From contig JBHIYN010000011.1 of NCBI GenBank assembly GCA_041984235.1, positions 62,001 through 126,000 on the forward strand: 64,000 bases of DNA, written 5' to 3'. Shown one piece after another: positions 1 to 10,393 of this stretch. Under the pieces are notes generated by a model. That model was not told the DNA's origin. It worked only from the letters and a program-made list of their open reading frames with translations, and searched no databases. The DNA is from JBHIYN01 sp041984235 (GTDB taxonomy: Bacteria > Pseudomonadota > Gammaproteobacteria > Ga0077536). A program made the position numbers and the translations under genes. Every line of letters begins with the position of its first letter. Position 1 is the first letter of the stretch.

Positions 1-657
1 GAACTCGCGCGACGCCTGAAACCGACCGCGATCACCCTCGATATCCTGATGCCCGAGATCGACGGCTGGGAGGCATTGCGAAGGTTGAAAGCGGACCCCG
101 AGCTGGGCCGCATCCCAATCATCATGTGTACCGTCATGGACGAAGCCGACAAAGGACTTACCCTTGGCGTTGCGGATTATCTGACGAAGCCGATTGACGT
201 CAAACGACTGTTCAAAACCATTGCCGAGATGTGTCCGGCCGAGGGTGCTTCGGTTTTGATCGTGGACGACGAGGAAATCACCCGACGGCTCATACGGCGG
301 GAACTCGAAACGCAGGGCGCGCGGTTCACCGTTCACGAGGCGAGCGATGGTGTCGAAGGTCTCGCTCTGCTGCAACGGGAGACCATCGACCTCATCATTC
401 TCGATCTCATGATGCCGCATATGAACGGCTTCGAGTTCGCCGAACAGATGCGGTGCAATCCGCGGTGGCAGGCAATCCCGATCGTAGTGCTGACGGCCAA
501 GGACCTGACGGCCGCCGAGCGGGCGCAACTGAACGAACGGGTGGAACTGGTGGTGGCCAAGCAGGCAGGGAGGCCAGGTAATGTGGTGGCGGAGGTCGCG
601 AGGTTGCTGCGGGCACGTTCTGACGCCGATGGTCAGGTTCGCCCGCGATCCGACTGA
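1..657 (+). CDS. C-terminal part of a hybrid histidine kinase or multi-receiver protein (two REC domains)
   Basis: The reading frame is open from base 1, so the gene begins outside the window. About 218 residues remain. The first ~75 are the second half of a receiver: phospho-acceptor Asp in LDILMPEIDGW, conserved Lys in YLTKPID. A complete second receiver follows, with the acidic pair in IVDDEE, the acceptor Asp in ILDLMMPHMNGF and the Lys in LTAKDL. A REC-REC tail of this style also ends the kinases at 6717, 18098, 26956 and 32728, so the missing part is probably a sensor histidine kinase (inference). The last residues are low-complexity. The next gene is on the opposite strand. Confidence 0.85.
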   Translation, partial: ELARRLKPTAITLDILMPEIDGWEALRRLKADPELGRIPIIMCTVMDEADKGLTLGVADYLTKPIDVKRLFKTIAEMCPAEGASVLIVDDEEITRRLIRRELETQGARFTVHEASDGVEGLALLQRETIDLIILDLMMPHMNGFEFAEQMRCNPRWQAIPIVVLTAKDLTAAERAQLNERVELVVAKQAGRPGNVVAEVARLLRARSDADGQVRPRSD

Positions 658-748
658 CGATCGCGGCGGCGCCAGCTACAAATTTTCAATATCGTGCTGC
701 GCAGGCGCGGGTCGGCCTGGAAGCCGGTCGCAGCTACGCAGGGCCCCC

Positions 749-1201
749 TTATTCCGGACCGGGTTCGATTTGCTCCCCGAAGAACAGCTCGAGATTATTC
801 ATGGTGCTCTCTTCCAGATCGGCGAAGCGAAGTCCGATCGCAACGCCGCCGTGCAGCACGATCGCGACGAAGCGGACGCGGGCGCGAGCCTCGATCGGCG
901 CCGCCGAACCACGCACCGGCAGCTCGCAGAGTACGTAAAGCTCGGGGCCACTCTCGTTCCCGATCTTTTCGCCGTCCGGATGCAAGTGGCTGGCGGTGAC
1001 GCGGTCACAGCGGAGGTGCATGCCGTCCGGGGAGATGTCACGTAGCTCTACCGGCCACAGGCGGCCGTCAACGGTTCTGACCCGGGCGGGCACCCGCAGG
1101 TCGACCCGGGGGAAGCTGCGTTCGTCGTCGTACAGCCGGTAGTACGAGGCACCAGAGCCGTAGCGCCGGTACGTATCCGACATTTTCTCGTCGTGCGGCA
1201 T
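749..1201 (-). CDS. PilZ domain protein, probable c-di-GMP sensor
   Basis: 150 residues from ATG 1201; an in-frame ATG at 1183 (MSDTYRR) is an equally possible start. The PilZ signature is visible: an RxxxR motif (RVDLR) near residue 33, then DISPDG matching D/NxSxxG about 27 residues on. Spacing and total length fit a single-domain PilZ protein, which in known family members binds c-di-GMP. There is no signal peptide or membrane segment, so it should be cytoplasmic. It is divergent from the receiver protein at 1351, with 149 bp between them that may hold both promoters. With two EAL proteins in the same island, a c-di-GMP readout role fits (inference). Confidence 0.82.
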   Translation of the reverse strand: MPHDEKMSDTYRRYGSGASYYRLYDDERSFPRVDLRVPARVRTVDGRLWPVELRDISPDGMHLRCDRVTASHLHPDGEKIGNESGPELYVLCELPVRGSAAPIEARARVRFVAIVLHGGVAIGLRFADLEESTMNNLELFFGEQIEPGPE

Positions 1202-1350
1202 CGGTTATTGCCCCCGCGGCTCGGCGCAAAACCCCTCAGCCTTGAAGATTAGCACCTTCGTGGCCGTCGCCGACAGCCGGGTGGGATCCGGTTCAGGTCT
1301 TGGCGCGGGCGCCGATAACCGAAGCGAATACGTCCCCATGTGGCTGATTC

Positions 1351-2517
1351 ATGCATAACCATACTCCCGTCGTCATCGTCTCGGATACCCCGCACCAGCG
1401 CGAAGCACTGCATGCCGCGCTGGGCGGCCGCTTCGTGCTGGTCGACGCAGCGGCAGATCCTGCGCAATTGGCAGATCTGATCACGTGTTCGGCAGGCGCG
1501 GTCATCGTGTACTCGTTGAGCGCGGTTGCCGATGCACGGGAGTTGCATGCGGCAACCCTGGGCGCGCTGCCGGGCGACGCGGTGCCGCCCTTCCAGGCCC
1601 TGCTGGCGTGCCGTCGTCAGGACACGGCCGATGCTTGCGAAAGCTGCCTCCAGGGGAGCTTCGACAACTACGTGGTCGATCGGCCAATCTACGACATGCA
1701 TCGGTTGCTTCTCACGATGCACGGGGCGGTCGCCGCGGTCCGGACGCAGACTCGGATGAGAGTGACACTCGCGGCGCTGCGCGCCTGCCGGGGAGTTCTC
1801 GAGGACGAGCGCAGCGGGCTTTCGGCGCTGGCGGAGCGCAGCAGCACGGCGGCGGAGGGGATGGGAAACGAATGCGAGCAACTGCTTGCGACCATCGACG
1901 ATTCCGTGGTGGAGCTGCTCGCAATGCTCCGCAGCGCACAGGATCGCGGCAATGGGCAGGAGCTCAATCGCCCCTCAGTAGCGAACGTCGTGACAGCGCT
2001 GATGGAAACCCGGGTAAAGGCCGGGGCGGAGCGTCTGCGCGCCGGCCTGGGTGACTCCTTCGCCGACCTCGCGGCGGGTATCGATAGCGCCGCCGCCAGG
2101 CTCGGATCCGCGATCGATTCTTCGCAAGACGGCAATCAGGTGGCCGGGGCGAGCGTGCTGGTGGTCGACGACGAGCCGTTCTTCCGCAAGATGATCGCGC
2201 ACGCCTTGCATGCCGAGGGTTACGAGGTGCGCAGCGCGGAATGCGGAGAAGAGGGTCTCGCACTGATGGCCAACCTGCATCCGGCCTGCGTGCTGATGGA
2301 TCACTCGATGCCGGGACTGACCGGGATCGACACAATCAGGCGGGCCAAACGCTGCGCCGAACTGCGGCAGATCCCAATCGTCATGTTGACCGGGAACAGT
2401 GATCGCAACACGGTGCGCGAAGCACTCGCGGCCGGTGCCGCCGATTTCATCGTGAAACCCGGAAACCGCGAGACGTTCGCGCGGAAGATCGCGGCGCAGA
2501 TCGACAACCGTCGCTGA
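1351..2517 (+). CDS. Response regulator with degenerate N-terminal receiver-like domain and intact C-terminal REC
   Basis: 388 residues. Residues ~1-120 have the alternating beta/alpha pattern of a receiver (VVIVSDTPHQRE, GAVIVYSL) but Tyr-Ser stands where the phospho-acceptor Asp is expected, so this half looks like a pseudo-receiver. Residues ~125-255 are helical and Ala/Glu/Leu-rich, possibly a linker or an HPt-like bundle without an obvious phospho-His. Residues ~265-388 are a full REC: VVDDEP acidic pair, acceptor Asp317 in LMDHSMP, Thr in MLTGN, Lys369 in FIVKPG. No DNA-binding or enzymatic output is present. Its role may be phosphate sink or adaptor in the surrounding phosphorelays (inference). 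Confidence 0.75.
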   Translation: MHNHTPVVIVSDTPHQREALHAALGGRFVLVDAAADPAQLADLITCSAGAVIVYSLSAVADARELHAATLGALPGDAVPPFQALLACRRQDTADACESCLQGSFDNYVVDRPIYDMHRLLLTMHGAVAAVRTQTRMRVTLAALRACRGVLEDERSGLSALAERSSTAAEGMGNECEQLLATIDDSVVELLAMLRSAQDRGNGQELNRPSVANVVTALMETRVKAGAERLRAGLGDSFADLAAGIDSAAARLGSAIDSSQDGNQVAGASVLVVDDEPFFRKMIAHALHAEGYEVRSAECGEEGLALMANLHPACVLMDHSMPGLTGIDTIRRAKRCAELRQIPIVMLTGNSDRNTVREALAAGAADFIVKPGNRETFARKIAAQIDNRR

Positions 2518-3576
2518 TTGCCCGCGTCCTCATGGAAGACGGCCCGGCAGCGGCAGCCGTAAACGCCATTTGCCCGGCGGGTTCTCCCTGCCCACTTCAC
2601 CTGTTTCGAGGTGCCGCTCGACCTCGGCGACGTGGCTGCCGGGGAGTTCACGGTCGTGGCCAGAGAGAGCCGTCAGCGCGTCTGGAATCCGGGGGCGCGC
2701 CAGGCGACTTCGTGCGACCTTCCAATCATGCGCCGGAGCGCGGCCGAATCGGGTCCGTCGATCCGCGGCATCGTTGAACCGCCAAATCGTGGGGTAGCCG
2801 CGAGTCGGGCTGGTCGACTAGCGCCCCCATCTCGATGCCCGGATCGTGCGGGGTGCCATCGCTCAAAGCAGTCCGTGCCGGCTGCGAATCTCGGGAAGTG
2901 AATCCCGGCGCCATTCAGTCGGCGGCGAGAATTGGGCCCGCGGGAGATTCGCGTTCCAAAACTCATAATATGGCCAAGAACCGCTTCCGTCGGCTGCCGA
3001 CGAATTGCGCGAGTAATCCGTTTGTGTGGTGTCGTGCGCGTTTTCCGCATGGTAAAGCCGTCACGATCCATCCGCGGCCTTGATTTTTGCGAAAAATACC
3101 ACATATGTTTACGGACGGGGTCAAACTGCGAGTGTCCGTCAATGCTGGGATTTTTCAGTACATTCCCGTCAGTGAATCCGGCGCATACCGCTTGTTGGGC
3201 GCAGACCGCTATGGAGGTGACCGCGAACGCGCAGGATCAGGCAGCGCCGCCGTTATCCTGGGACAGAAACCGGGCGGGACCATATCCGCGATACACGACG
3301 CTGCTCGTTGGCGGGCGGCACCAAAGACGGGGCAGTGAAGGGCCAGGCATGCGGCTCTCGCGATGTTCCGTGCTGCTCATAGTGACGCCGCTGGCGACAC
3401 AAAGGAGCGACTCCAGTGGAGAAGACTAGGGAAAACCGTCTCTGCATGACTCATGCGAGCCGATGCGCTTGGCAGGGTGACTCCTCGCCCCCAGCATCTT
3501 CCAACCGCTCGACCTGGCCATCTGGCAGGCATGTGCGCCATTTACCGGCCGACGCGCCGCAAGACGAGAATCAGCC
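2518..3576. other. Long intergenic stretch without a supported gene
   Basis: About 1.06 kb. Several open frames of 60-165 codons cross it on both strands, but none shows a domain, a convincing start with ribosome site, or residue composition like its neighbours. The longest minus-strand frame (2673-3104) is Arg-rich as expected of a chance frame in GC-rich DNA. Part of the stretch (about 2940-3180) is visibly less GC-rich than the flanks, as for a promoter or old insert. It could hold the leader of the kinase at 3577 or remnants of a lost gene; I see nothing specific. Confidence 0.4.
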
Positions 3577-6399
3577 ATGACGCGCGATACCTCGCACTCT
3601 GGGGTCGGACGGCTTCCAGAGAACATCATCGACACTTTCGGCAAACACGTTCCCGGCGCCATCTACCTGTACCAACGCTTCCCTGACGGCCGCGCTCGAG
3701 TCAATTACATCAGCGATGGCATCATCGATATCTACGGCTACACGCCCGAGCAATTATATGAAGACGTGGAGCTCGGACATGACCGCATTCACCCGGAAGA
3801 TCGACCGGGATTCGAAAAGTCCATCCAAGACTGTTTCGAGACCCTGGATCCCTGGAAACTCGAATACCGTGTCAACCTGCCGGATGTCGGTCTTCGCCAC
3901 ATTTCCGCCGCGGCTACCCTCGAGCGGCAGCACGACGGTAGCGTGCTTTGCATCGGGCATCTGATAGACATCACCGAGTTCAGGCTCGCGCAGGAACAGA
4001 TCTTCGAAAACGCGAAGCGCTATCAAAGAGCTATCGAAGAGATCGGAGACGGGGCATGGTTCTACGATCTGCAGACGGGGCATCTGACATTCTCCATCAA
4101 CTGGTGGAGGCTGCTTGGCTACGAGCAGGGTGAAGCGGATGCAAGGCTCGAGTCCTGGCTCAACCTGATTCATGCCGATGACCGTCACGAAGCCGAGAGC
4201 GCCCTGTCTGCGCTGTTTCGCGGCGATGCTCCTTCCGCCTCGTTCGAATGTCGGATGCGCACGAGGTCCGGCGTGCAGAAATGGGTGCTCGCCCGCGGTG
4301 CAATCATCGACACGACCAGAAGCGGTCGGCCTCGCGTTGCGTCAGGAACGTTTACTGACATTACGGAACGAAAAGAGGCCGAATGGAGATTGCGGCTGCA
4401 GGCGCAAGTCATCGAGTCGGCGCCGACCGGCGTATTTGTCATTGACGCGAGCGAGCAGGCTTATCCGGTCCGATACGTGAATGCGGCTTTCTGCAGGATA
4501 TACGGGTGCTCGCCTGACGACATCCTGGGGAAGGGACTGGGTTTTGCATCGAAGGTATCGGACCCGGAGGAGTTCGAGAAGCAATTTCGCCATGACTTGT
4601 TCAGCGCAGGTCCCTCGGAGCGGCTCTGGAAGTTCGTCGACGACGATAAGGGAGCAAGCTGGCGCAAGATCACGACGGCCCCAATGGACATCGGCACCGA
4701 TCACGCGCGGATTATCGGTATCGTCGAGGATGTAACCGAGGACCTCCGTATACGCGAAAACCTCGCCCGTGCGAGAGAGGACGCAATCGCGGCAAACAAG
4801 GCGAAGTCCAATTTTATCGCTCACGTCAGCCATGAGTTGCGGACGCCCCTCCACGGCATCATGGGATTATCCGAGCTCGGCGCGGACGATGTCGACGCAC
4901 CGGAGCACACCCGGAGGCAGGCGCAGGAAATCTACCAGGCCGCGGAGCACCTCCTGCGGCTGATTTCCGATGTAATCGACCTGTCTGCCATTGAGGCGGG
5001 GCGCCTGGCGTTGTCGATGGAAACGGTCGAAGTGCAAACCATCGTGGATGAGGTGGTCCGATTGGCGCGACCGGTCGCTGCCGATAATGGCATCCACCTC
5101 CAGGTCGACGATCGATTGCGGCAAAGCGACTGCATCCAGGCGGATAGCACACGCGCCGTTCAGGTCCTGTTGAACCTCGTCTCGAATGGAATCAAATACA
5201 ATCGCGCCGACGGCAGAGTGACTTTGCGCCTTCTCGAAGGGACTTCCGATGCGTTGCGCATTGGCGTCGAGGATACGGGGAGCGGCCTGGACGATGACGC
5301 CGTAAAGCGTCTTTTCACCCCCTTCGACCGCCTCGGCCGTGAGCTCGGCGCCGTTGAGGGCAGCGGAATTGGGTTGATAATCGCCAAGAACCTGGCCGAA
5401 GCGATGGGGGGCACATTAGGGCTCGAAAGAAATCCGGATATCGGCAGTACGTTCTGGTTGGAGCTGCCGCGCGCCCCACGGAGTTCTCTGACCTCCTCCG
5501 CGTCAGCGCTCAACCGTCCTGATTCGGGGTCGCGCGAGGTGCTGTTGCCCGATCGCGTACTGATTGCAGAAGACAACGCGCTCTGCCAGGAGGTGTACGC
5601 GAAGCAGCTCGAGAAGATCGGCTGTACGGCGGAAATCGTCTCGAGCGGGATCACGGCGTGGGAGCTATGGCACGAGGGTGACTTCAATGTCGTGATCACG
5701 GACGTTCACATGCCGGGTATCGACGGCTATGAATTGACCAGGCGAATCCGCGCAGCGGAAGCCTCGGATCGGTCGCGCCGCACTTACGTTGTCGGAGCGA
5801 GCGCGAATGCAATGAAAGATGCCTCCCGCCTGGCGATCAGCGGAGGAATGGATGATTACATCGCGAAGCCGATTAAGCTGCAGGTGTTGTCTGCTGCGCT
5901 GGAAGCGGGGGCGCACGCGAATCGGGAATTCCTGGCGATGCTGCAGGCCGAGCGCGGCGCGGGTGCATTACCACCGTCAGGGTCGGACGCCGGGAACACC
6001 GGAGCCCACGACCGTGATGAGCAGTCGGATGCCGACGAAATCGGTCCGAATCGCATCCTGGACGATGCAGTCCTTGTCGATATGGTCGGAGAGGACGCAG
6101 AGGCTGCCGATATCTTGCTGCATAAATTCCTGGACGAGGCAGATAGTTCCGTCATCGAGTTCAATGAAGCACTGCAAGGCGCTTCTTTCTCGAAATTGAA
6201 GATGATCGCCCACCGAGTGCGCGGAGCTGCGATGGTAGTCGGTGCAACCGAGTTCGCGGCACTCTGTGACGCGATAGAGGGGGCGGCCGCCGCCGAAAAC
6301 CTGGGGCAGTCAAGAGAATGCGAGGCAAGGCTGCCGGCTGCTCTCGAACGCGTCCGCAGCACGATCGCGGCGCGGCAATCGTCTTATTCGGGCGGATAA
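3577..6399 (+). CDS. Hybrid sensor histidine kinase PAS-PAS-PAS-HisKA-HATPase-REC-HPt
   Basis: 940 residues, no transmembrane segment, so a cytoplasmic sensor. Three PAS domains lie at ~20-135, 150-268 and 275-395; each ends in the DITE/DVTE-type motif that closes PAC segments. HisKA carries His419 in VSHELRTPLHG. The HATPase domain (~525-640) has an N-box (NLVSNGIKYN), G1 (EDTGSG) and G2 (GSGIGL). A receiver follows at ~660-780 with acceptor Asp709 (ITDVHMPGIDGY) and Lys in IAKPIK. The C-terminal HPt (~827-935) has His879 in AHRVRGAA. All parts of an ArcB/BarA-like multistep phosphorelay are therefore in one chain. A target regulator is not evident in the adjacent genes. Confidence 0.92.
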   Translation: MTRDTSHSGVGRLPENIIDTFGKHVPGAIYLYQRFPDGRARVNYISDGIIDIYGYTPEQLYEDVELGHDRIHPEDRPGFEKSIQDCFETLDPWKLEYRVNLPDVGLRHISAAATLERQHDGSVLCIGHLIDITEFRLAQEQIFENAKRYQRAIEEIGDGAWFYDLQTGHLTFSINWWRLLGYEQGEADARLESWLNLIHADDRHEAESALSALFRGDAPSASFECRMRTRSGVQKWVLARGAIIDTTRSGRPRVASGTFTDITERKEAEWRLRLQAQVIESAPTGVFVIDASEQAYPVRYVNAAFCRIYGCSPDDILGKGLGFASKVSDPEEFEKQFRHDLFSAGPSERLWKFVDDDKGASWRKITTAPMDIGTDHARIIGIVEDVTEDLRIRENLARAREDAIAANKAKSNFIAHVSHELRTPLHGIMGLSELGADDVDAPEHTRRQAQEIYQAAEHLLRLISDVIDLSAIEAGRLALSMETVEVQTIVDEVVRLARPVAADNGIHLQVDDRLRQSDCIQADSTRAVQVLLNLVSNGIKYNRADGRVTLRLLEGTSDALRIGVEDTGSGLDDDAVKRLFTPFDRLGRELGAVEGSGIGLIIAKNLAEAMGGTLGLERNPDIGSTFWLELPRAPRSSLTSSASALNRPDSGSREVLLPDRVLIAEDNALCQEVYAKQLEKIGCTAEIVSSGITAWELWHEGDFNVVITDVHMPGIDGYELTRRIRAAEASDRSRRTYVVGASANAMKDASRLAISGGMDDYIAKPIKLQVLSAALEAGAHANREFLAMLQAERGAGALPPSGSDAGNTGAHDRDEQSDADEIGPNRILDDAVLVDMVGEDAEAADILLHKFLDEADSSVIEFNEALQGASFSKLKMIAHRVRGAAMVVGATEFAALCDAIEGAAAAENLGQSRECEARLPAALERVRSTIAARQSSYSGG

Positions 6400-6716
6400 C
6401 GGGATCCTGCTCTTCGCGGGATCGACCCGTCATACGTCACGACTTGCTCCGTCGTTGATGCCGTTTACGCCGAGCCGGTCCACGAACTGACGCTGCAGGA
6501 CCAGGCGATGCCGATCATGATGGAGTCCCTGCTGCGGCCGGGCAGCAAGAAGGAGCCGGCGGTGATCCACATGCCGGGCTTGCCTGCCACGCGAAGCCCG
6601 GTGCAGCATCCCACTACGCTCGTGCTATTCGGATCCCGCTTCGAGCCTTCCTGGCCCGGACTGACGACGGAGGGTTCGCGGGCCATATCTGACACGGGTC
6701 GAGTGCGGATGATGCG
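6400..6716. other. Intergenic stretch, nothing recognised
   Basis: 317 bp between two co-directional kinase genes. One open plus-strand frame (6508-6720) overlaps the next gene's start but has no recognisable domain. No clear terminator or promoter was found. Confidence 0.35.
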
Positions 6717-9700
6717 ATGATCGGGGTGCGGTACTTGCTCGACAGCCTGGGCGGTCGTCTGTCCCTCGTCATCGTCCCCATCGGACTGGCCGGGACCCTG
6801 TTGATGGACCAGTTGCTCACGCAGCGGCTGGGCGCAGCGCTGATTGAAACCGAAATACGCCAATTGCAGGTAGGGGCGACCAGCCAGGGACGGCAATTCA
6901 TCGACGAGATGAAGGATCTGCGCGAAGACGTCCGATTCCTGACCGCCGCTTCGTCCGTCCGCTTCTACGTCAGGGACATGGCGCGCGGCGTCACGCCCAA
7001 TCCCTGGCGGGACGACGTGGTCTCCACGTTCTCTGCGCTGCTCGCGTCCAAGCCGGATTATCTATCGGCGCGTCTCATCGCGGTGGATGCGCAGGGGCGG
7101 GAGCTGGTGCGCGTGGACAACGAGCAGGGGCGGGTTTCCGCAGTCAATGAGCAGGATCTGCAGGCCAAGGGCGATTCGAGCTACATGCGCGCCGCCCGGC
7201 GCGCACCATCGGAGCATGACCTGTTGGTCTCGGACATCGAGCTGAACCGCGAGCACGGCGAGGTCGAGGAGCCGGAAATCGCGGTCGTCCGGGTCATGGG
7301 GCGGGTGCGCGACGCCGGCGGCACGGTGCGCCTGCTGCTGGTGGTCAACTATCACCTGGACACCCTTTTCGAGTCGCTCGAGCGCACTCTTCCGCCGCCC
7401 GACCAGCTCTACATTGTGGATCGACACGACCACTTCATCCGCCACCCTGACCGCAACAGGCAGTTCGCGCACGAGAAAGGCCTGTCTTTCGGGATTGTCG
7501 AGCAGTGGGGCCAAGAGGCGGCCGACTGGCTTTCGAGCGTCGGCCCCGTGCACAACGTGGTGTCGCGGAGCGCCGATTCCGAGAGGATGGTCGTTGCGCG
7601 TTATCCGGCCAGCTACGATCCCAATGACCTCGAGCGGCGCGTTATTTTCGCGACGGCAACGCCGTACAGCGCGGTCGTACTGCCGACCAAGGCCGTCAGC
7701 CGGCACGTCTATATCGTCGCCATGGGCGTCGCGGTCACCACGCTCGTGGTCACCGTGCTGGTCGTGCTTCGGGTCACGCGGCCATTGCACCGACTGGTCG
7801 GCGCCGCCGCTGCTCTTGGCGCAGGGGATTACCGGTCGCGCATTGACGAGCACGGCCCGCTTGAAGTACGCGAACTCGCAGGGGCGTTCAATCTGATGAG
7901 CTCCCGGGTCGAGGAAACGCTGCGTGCGCAGGAGAAGCTCAATCGCGACCTGGCTCAGTCGCGCGATTTCCTCGACCGTGTCCTGGACAACATCCCGGCC
8001 ATCGTCTTCATCAAGGATACCCATAGCGGCGAATACCTGCGCGTGAACCGCGCGGCGGAGATCCTGTACGGCGCGCCCGCCGAGGACATCGTGGGCAAGA
8101 AGGCGGCCGATTTTTTCGAGTCGGGCGCCGTCCGGAATTTCGCCGATTCTGACGCGAAGGCGCTGGAGACGGACGGTCCAGTGCTCTTTCCGGAGGAATT
8201 GGTCCATTCCAAGGCCAGCGGCCAACGCATCCTGCGCACGATGAAGCAGGTGGTGCGCGATCAGGACGGCCGTCCGCAGTACATCATCGGCATCGCTGAC
8301 GACATCACGGAGGCGGTCAACCTCGACCGGCAACTGCGCCGCGGCGAGCAACGCTATAAAGTGGTGCTGGAGACCGTCCCCGACGCGGTCATTGTCGTCA
8401 ATGACGCCGGGCGGATCACCACGTTCAATGCCGCCGCGACGGCCCTGTTCGGCTACGAAGCGGAGGAGATCGCAGGCCAGGACGTCGCTGCCCTGATAAC
8501 GGAATCCGAGCGCCCGGCGCGTGGCTGGAACATCGATGCGTACCTGGCCACTGGCGGGCGCAAGGACTCCGGCGAGACCCGAATGATGACAGGCCGGCGC
8601 AAGGACGGTACGACGTTTCCGTTCGAATTCACCGTCGGCGTGGCTGACTTCGGGGACCATAGGCTGTTCATCGGGGTCGGTCGCGACGTCAGCGTACGGC
8701 TTGCAAACGAACGCACACTGATCGTCGCGAGGGAGGCCGCCGAACAGGCCAACGCGGCAAAATCCCGCTTCCTGGCCAATACGAGTCATGAATTGCGCAC
8801 ACCCCTGAACGCCATCATCGGCTACAGTGAAATGCTGGCCGAGGATGCCGAGGACGGCGGAACGACGCAGGCCCGGCAGGACCTGGAGAAGATCCTGGGT
8901 GCCGGCCGGCACCTGTTGGCGCTGATCAACGACGTGCTCGATCTGTCGAAGATCGAGGCAGGCCGGATGCTGGTCGAAAGACAGCGCTTCGATTTCAGCG
9001 CCCTCGTCGAAGAGTTACACGGCACGTTCGAGCCGCTGGCGGCGGCCAACGGCAACCGGCTGGACTGCGAGGTGCCAGCGACGCTCGGCAAGATGGTCGG
9101 CGACCAGACGAAGGTGCGCCAGATCCTGATCAACCTGCTCGGCAACGCAATCAAGTTCACTGAGAACGGAACGATAGCGCTCCGTGTGCAAGCTGCCGAG
9201 GGTGCTGACGGAAACCTGCTGCTCACGATGACCGTGACGGATACCGGGAACGGCATGGGTGAGCGCGACCTCGCGACGATTTTCGATCCTTTCGTGCAGG
9301 CCGACGCGGGCCGCGGCAGCAAGGCGAAAGGCAGCGGGCTCGGCCTGCCGTTGAGCCGGGAGTACTGTCGTTTGCTGGGCGGCGATTTGACGGTTGCGAG
9401 TACTCCGGGCCGCGGGTCGACTTTCACGGCGAAGGTCCTCGTGGAGCGCTCGAGGGGGATCGAGACCGCGGTCGTGTCCGGGTCGACTACCGGGACCCTG
9501 CGTCCCGATGTCGACCGACTCGGGGCGTCCCTGGGCGGCCAGGGCCTGGTTCTGCTCATCGTGGAGGACATGCCCGCCCGCGAATTGCTGGCTCGCGAGC
9601 TGCAGCAGCAAGGTTGGCGCGTGGTCGCGGCAATCGACGGATGGAGCGGCCTGCAGCTCGCCCGGCAGCTGGCGCCGGACGCCATGGTGCTGGACGCTGC

Positions 9701-10280
9701 GATGCACGACGTGGACGGTTGGTCGGCGCTGGAGGCGATGAAGACGGCACCGGATCTGGCAGCCCTGCCCGTTGTCATGTGCAGCATCGAGGAAGGTGCC
9801 ACGAGGGGCTGCGTGCTCGGCGCCGCGGACTACCTGATCAAGCCCGTCAGCCGGGAAGCCTTCGAGGCCACCGTCGAGAAGTATGTTCGCGATGCCCCAT
9901 TCGAGCTCCTGGTCGTCGACGCGGATGCGGGCAACCGCAGCCTGCTGCAGCGCATGGCCCGCAGTTGCGGCTGGCGGGCACGCGGCGCGGCCGACGGCGA
10001 TCTGGCGCTCGAGCGACTCGCCGCGCAGCAGGTGGACCTCGTGGTACTCGATCTGCTGACCGCGCACGGGAACGATGCGGATTTGCTCCAGGCAATCCAG
10101 GCGCACCCGTGCGGGCGGCGGATCCCCGTCGTCGCACTCGTAAGCAAGGATCTCTCTGATGTGGAAAAATCAAGGCTCGACGACTATCTTGGCCGCATGC
10201 GTCGCATGCAGGGGCTCAGCGCGCAACAGTTCGCGGCGGAAATCCTGCGCCGCCTGGAGAATGCGCGCGACCGTGCCTGA
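6717..10280 (+). CDS. Membrane hybrid histidine kinase: periplasmic sensor-HAMP-PAS-PAS-HisKA-HATPase-REC-REC
   Basis: 1187 residues. A first membrane helix at ~15-32 and a second at ~330-352 (IVAMGVAVTTLVV) enclose a ~300-residue periplasmic domain of Cache-like length. HAMP follows (~353-405, RPLHRLVGAAAALGAGDY), then PAS domains at ~414-530 and ~543-661. HisKA has His691 in TSHELRTPLN. The HATPase domain has N-box GNAIKF, G1 TDTGNG and G2 GSGLGL. Two receivers end the chain: the first with VLDAAMHDVDGW and Lys in LIKPVS, the second with VLDLLTAHG. The REC-REC tail resembles those of the other hybrid kinases in this island, suggesting one expanded family. It lies 113 bp upstream of the chemosensory operon. 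Confidence 0.92.
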   Translation: MIGVRYLLDSLGGRLSLVIVPIGLAGTLLMDQLLTQRLGAALIETEIRQLQVGATSQGRQFIDEMKDLREDVRFLTAASSVRFYVRDMARGVTPNPWRDDVVSTFSALLASKPDYLSARLIAVDAQGRELVRVDNEQGRVSAVNEQDLQAKGDSSYMRAARRAPSEHDLLVSDIELNREHGEVEEPEIAVVRVMGRVRDAGGTVRLLLVVNYHLDTLFESLERTLPPPDQLYIVDRHDHFIRHPDRNRQFAHEKGLSFGIVEQWGQEAADWLSSVGPVHNVVSRSADSERMVVARYPASYDPNDLERRVIFATATPYSAVVLPTKAVSRHVYIVAMGVAVTTLVVTVLVVLRVTRPLHRLVGAAAALGAGDYRSRIDEHGPLEVRELAGAFNLMSSRVEETLRAQEKLNRDLAQSRDFLDRVLDNIPAIVFIKDTHSGEYLRVNRAAEILYGAPAEDIVGKKAADFFESGAVRNFADSDAKALETDGPVLFPEELVHSKASGQRILRTMKQVVRDQDGRPQYIIGIADDITEAVNLDRQLRRGEQRYKVVLETVPDAVIVVNDAGRITTFNAAATALFGYEAEEIAGQDVAALITESERPARGWNIDAYLATGGRKDSGETRMMTGRRKDGTTFPFEFTVGVADFGDHRLFIGVGRDVSVRLANERTLIVAREAAEQANAAKSRFLANTSHELRTPLNAIIGYSEMLAEDAEDGGTTQARQDLEKILGAGRHLLALINDVLDLSKIEAGRMLVERQRFDFSALVEELHGTFEPLAAANGNRLDCEVPATLGKMVGDQTKVRQILINLLGNAIKFTENGTIALRVQAAEGADGNLLLTMTVTDTGNGMGERDLATIFDPFVQADAGRGSKAKGSGLGLPLSREYCRLLGGDLTVASTPGRGSTFTAKVLVERSRGIETAVVSGSTTGTLRPDVDRLGASLGGQGLVLLIVEDMPARELLARELQQQGWRVVAAIDGWSGLQLARQLAPDAMVLDAAMHDVDGWSALEAMKTAPDLAALPVVMCSIEEGATRGCVLGAADYLIKPVSREAFEATVEKYVRDAPFELLVVDADAGNRSLLQRMARSCGWRARGAADGDLALERLAAQQVDLVVLDLLTAHGNDADLLQAIQAHPCGRRIPVVALVSKDLSDVEKSRLDDYLGRMRRMQGLSAQQFAAEILRRLENARDRA

Positions 10281-10393
10281 GTACGGCCCGGGTTCGCGAT
10301 CGATGCCGGTTGCGGCCGGCGAGAGTTGTTTTGCCGCCCTGCAAGCGCGAGCAGGCGCGGCCGGAGATGCTCCGGCATGAGCTGGCCTGAACG

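Noticed and set aside
2673..3104. A 143-codon minus-strand frame in the long intergenic stretch
   Set aside because: Arg-rich, no domain, no ribosome site; typical of chance frames in GC-rich DNA.
7062..8912. A 616-codon minus-strand frame opposite the kinase at 6717
   Set aside because: Lies fully antisense to a gene with clear domains; its product has no recognisable motif.
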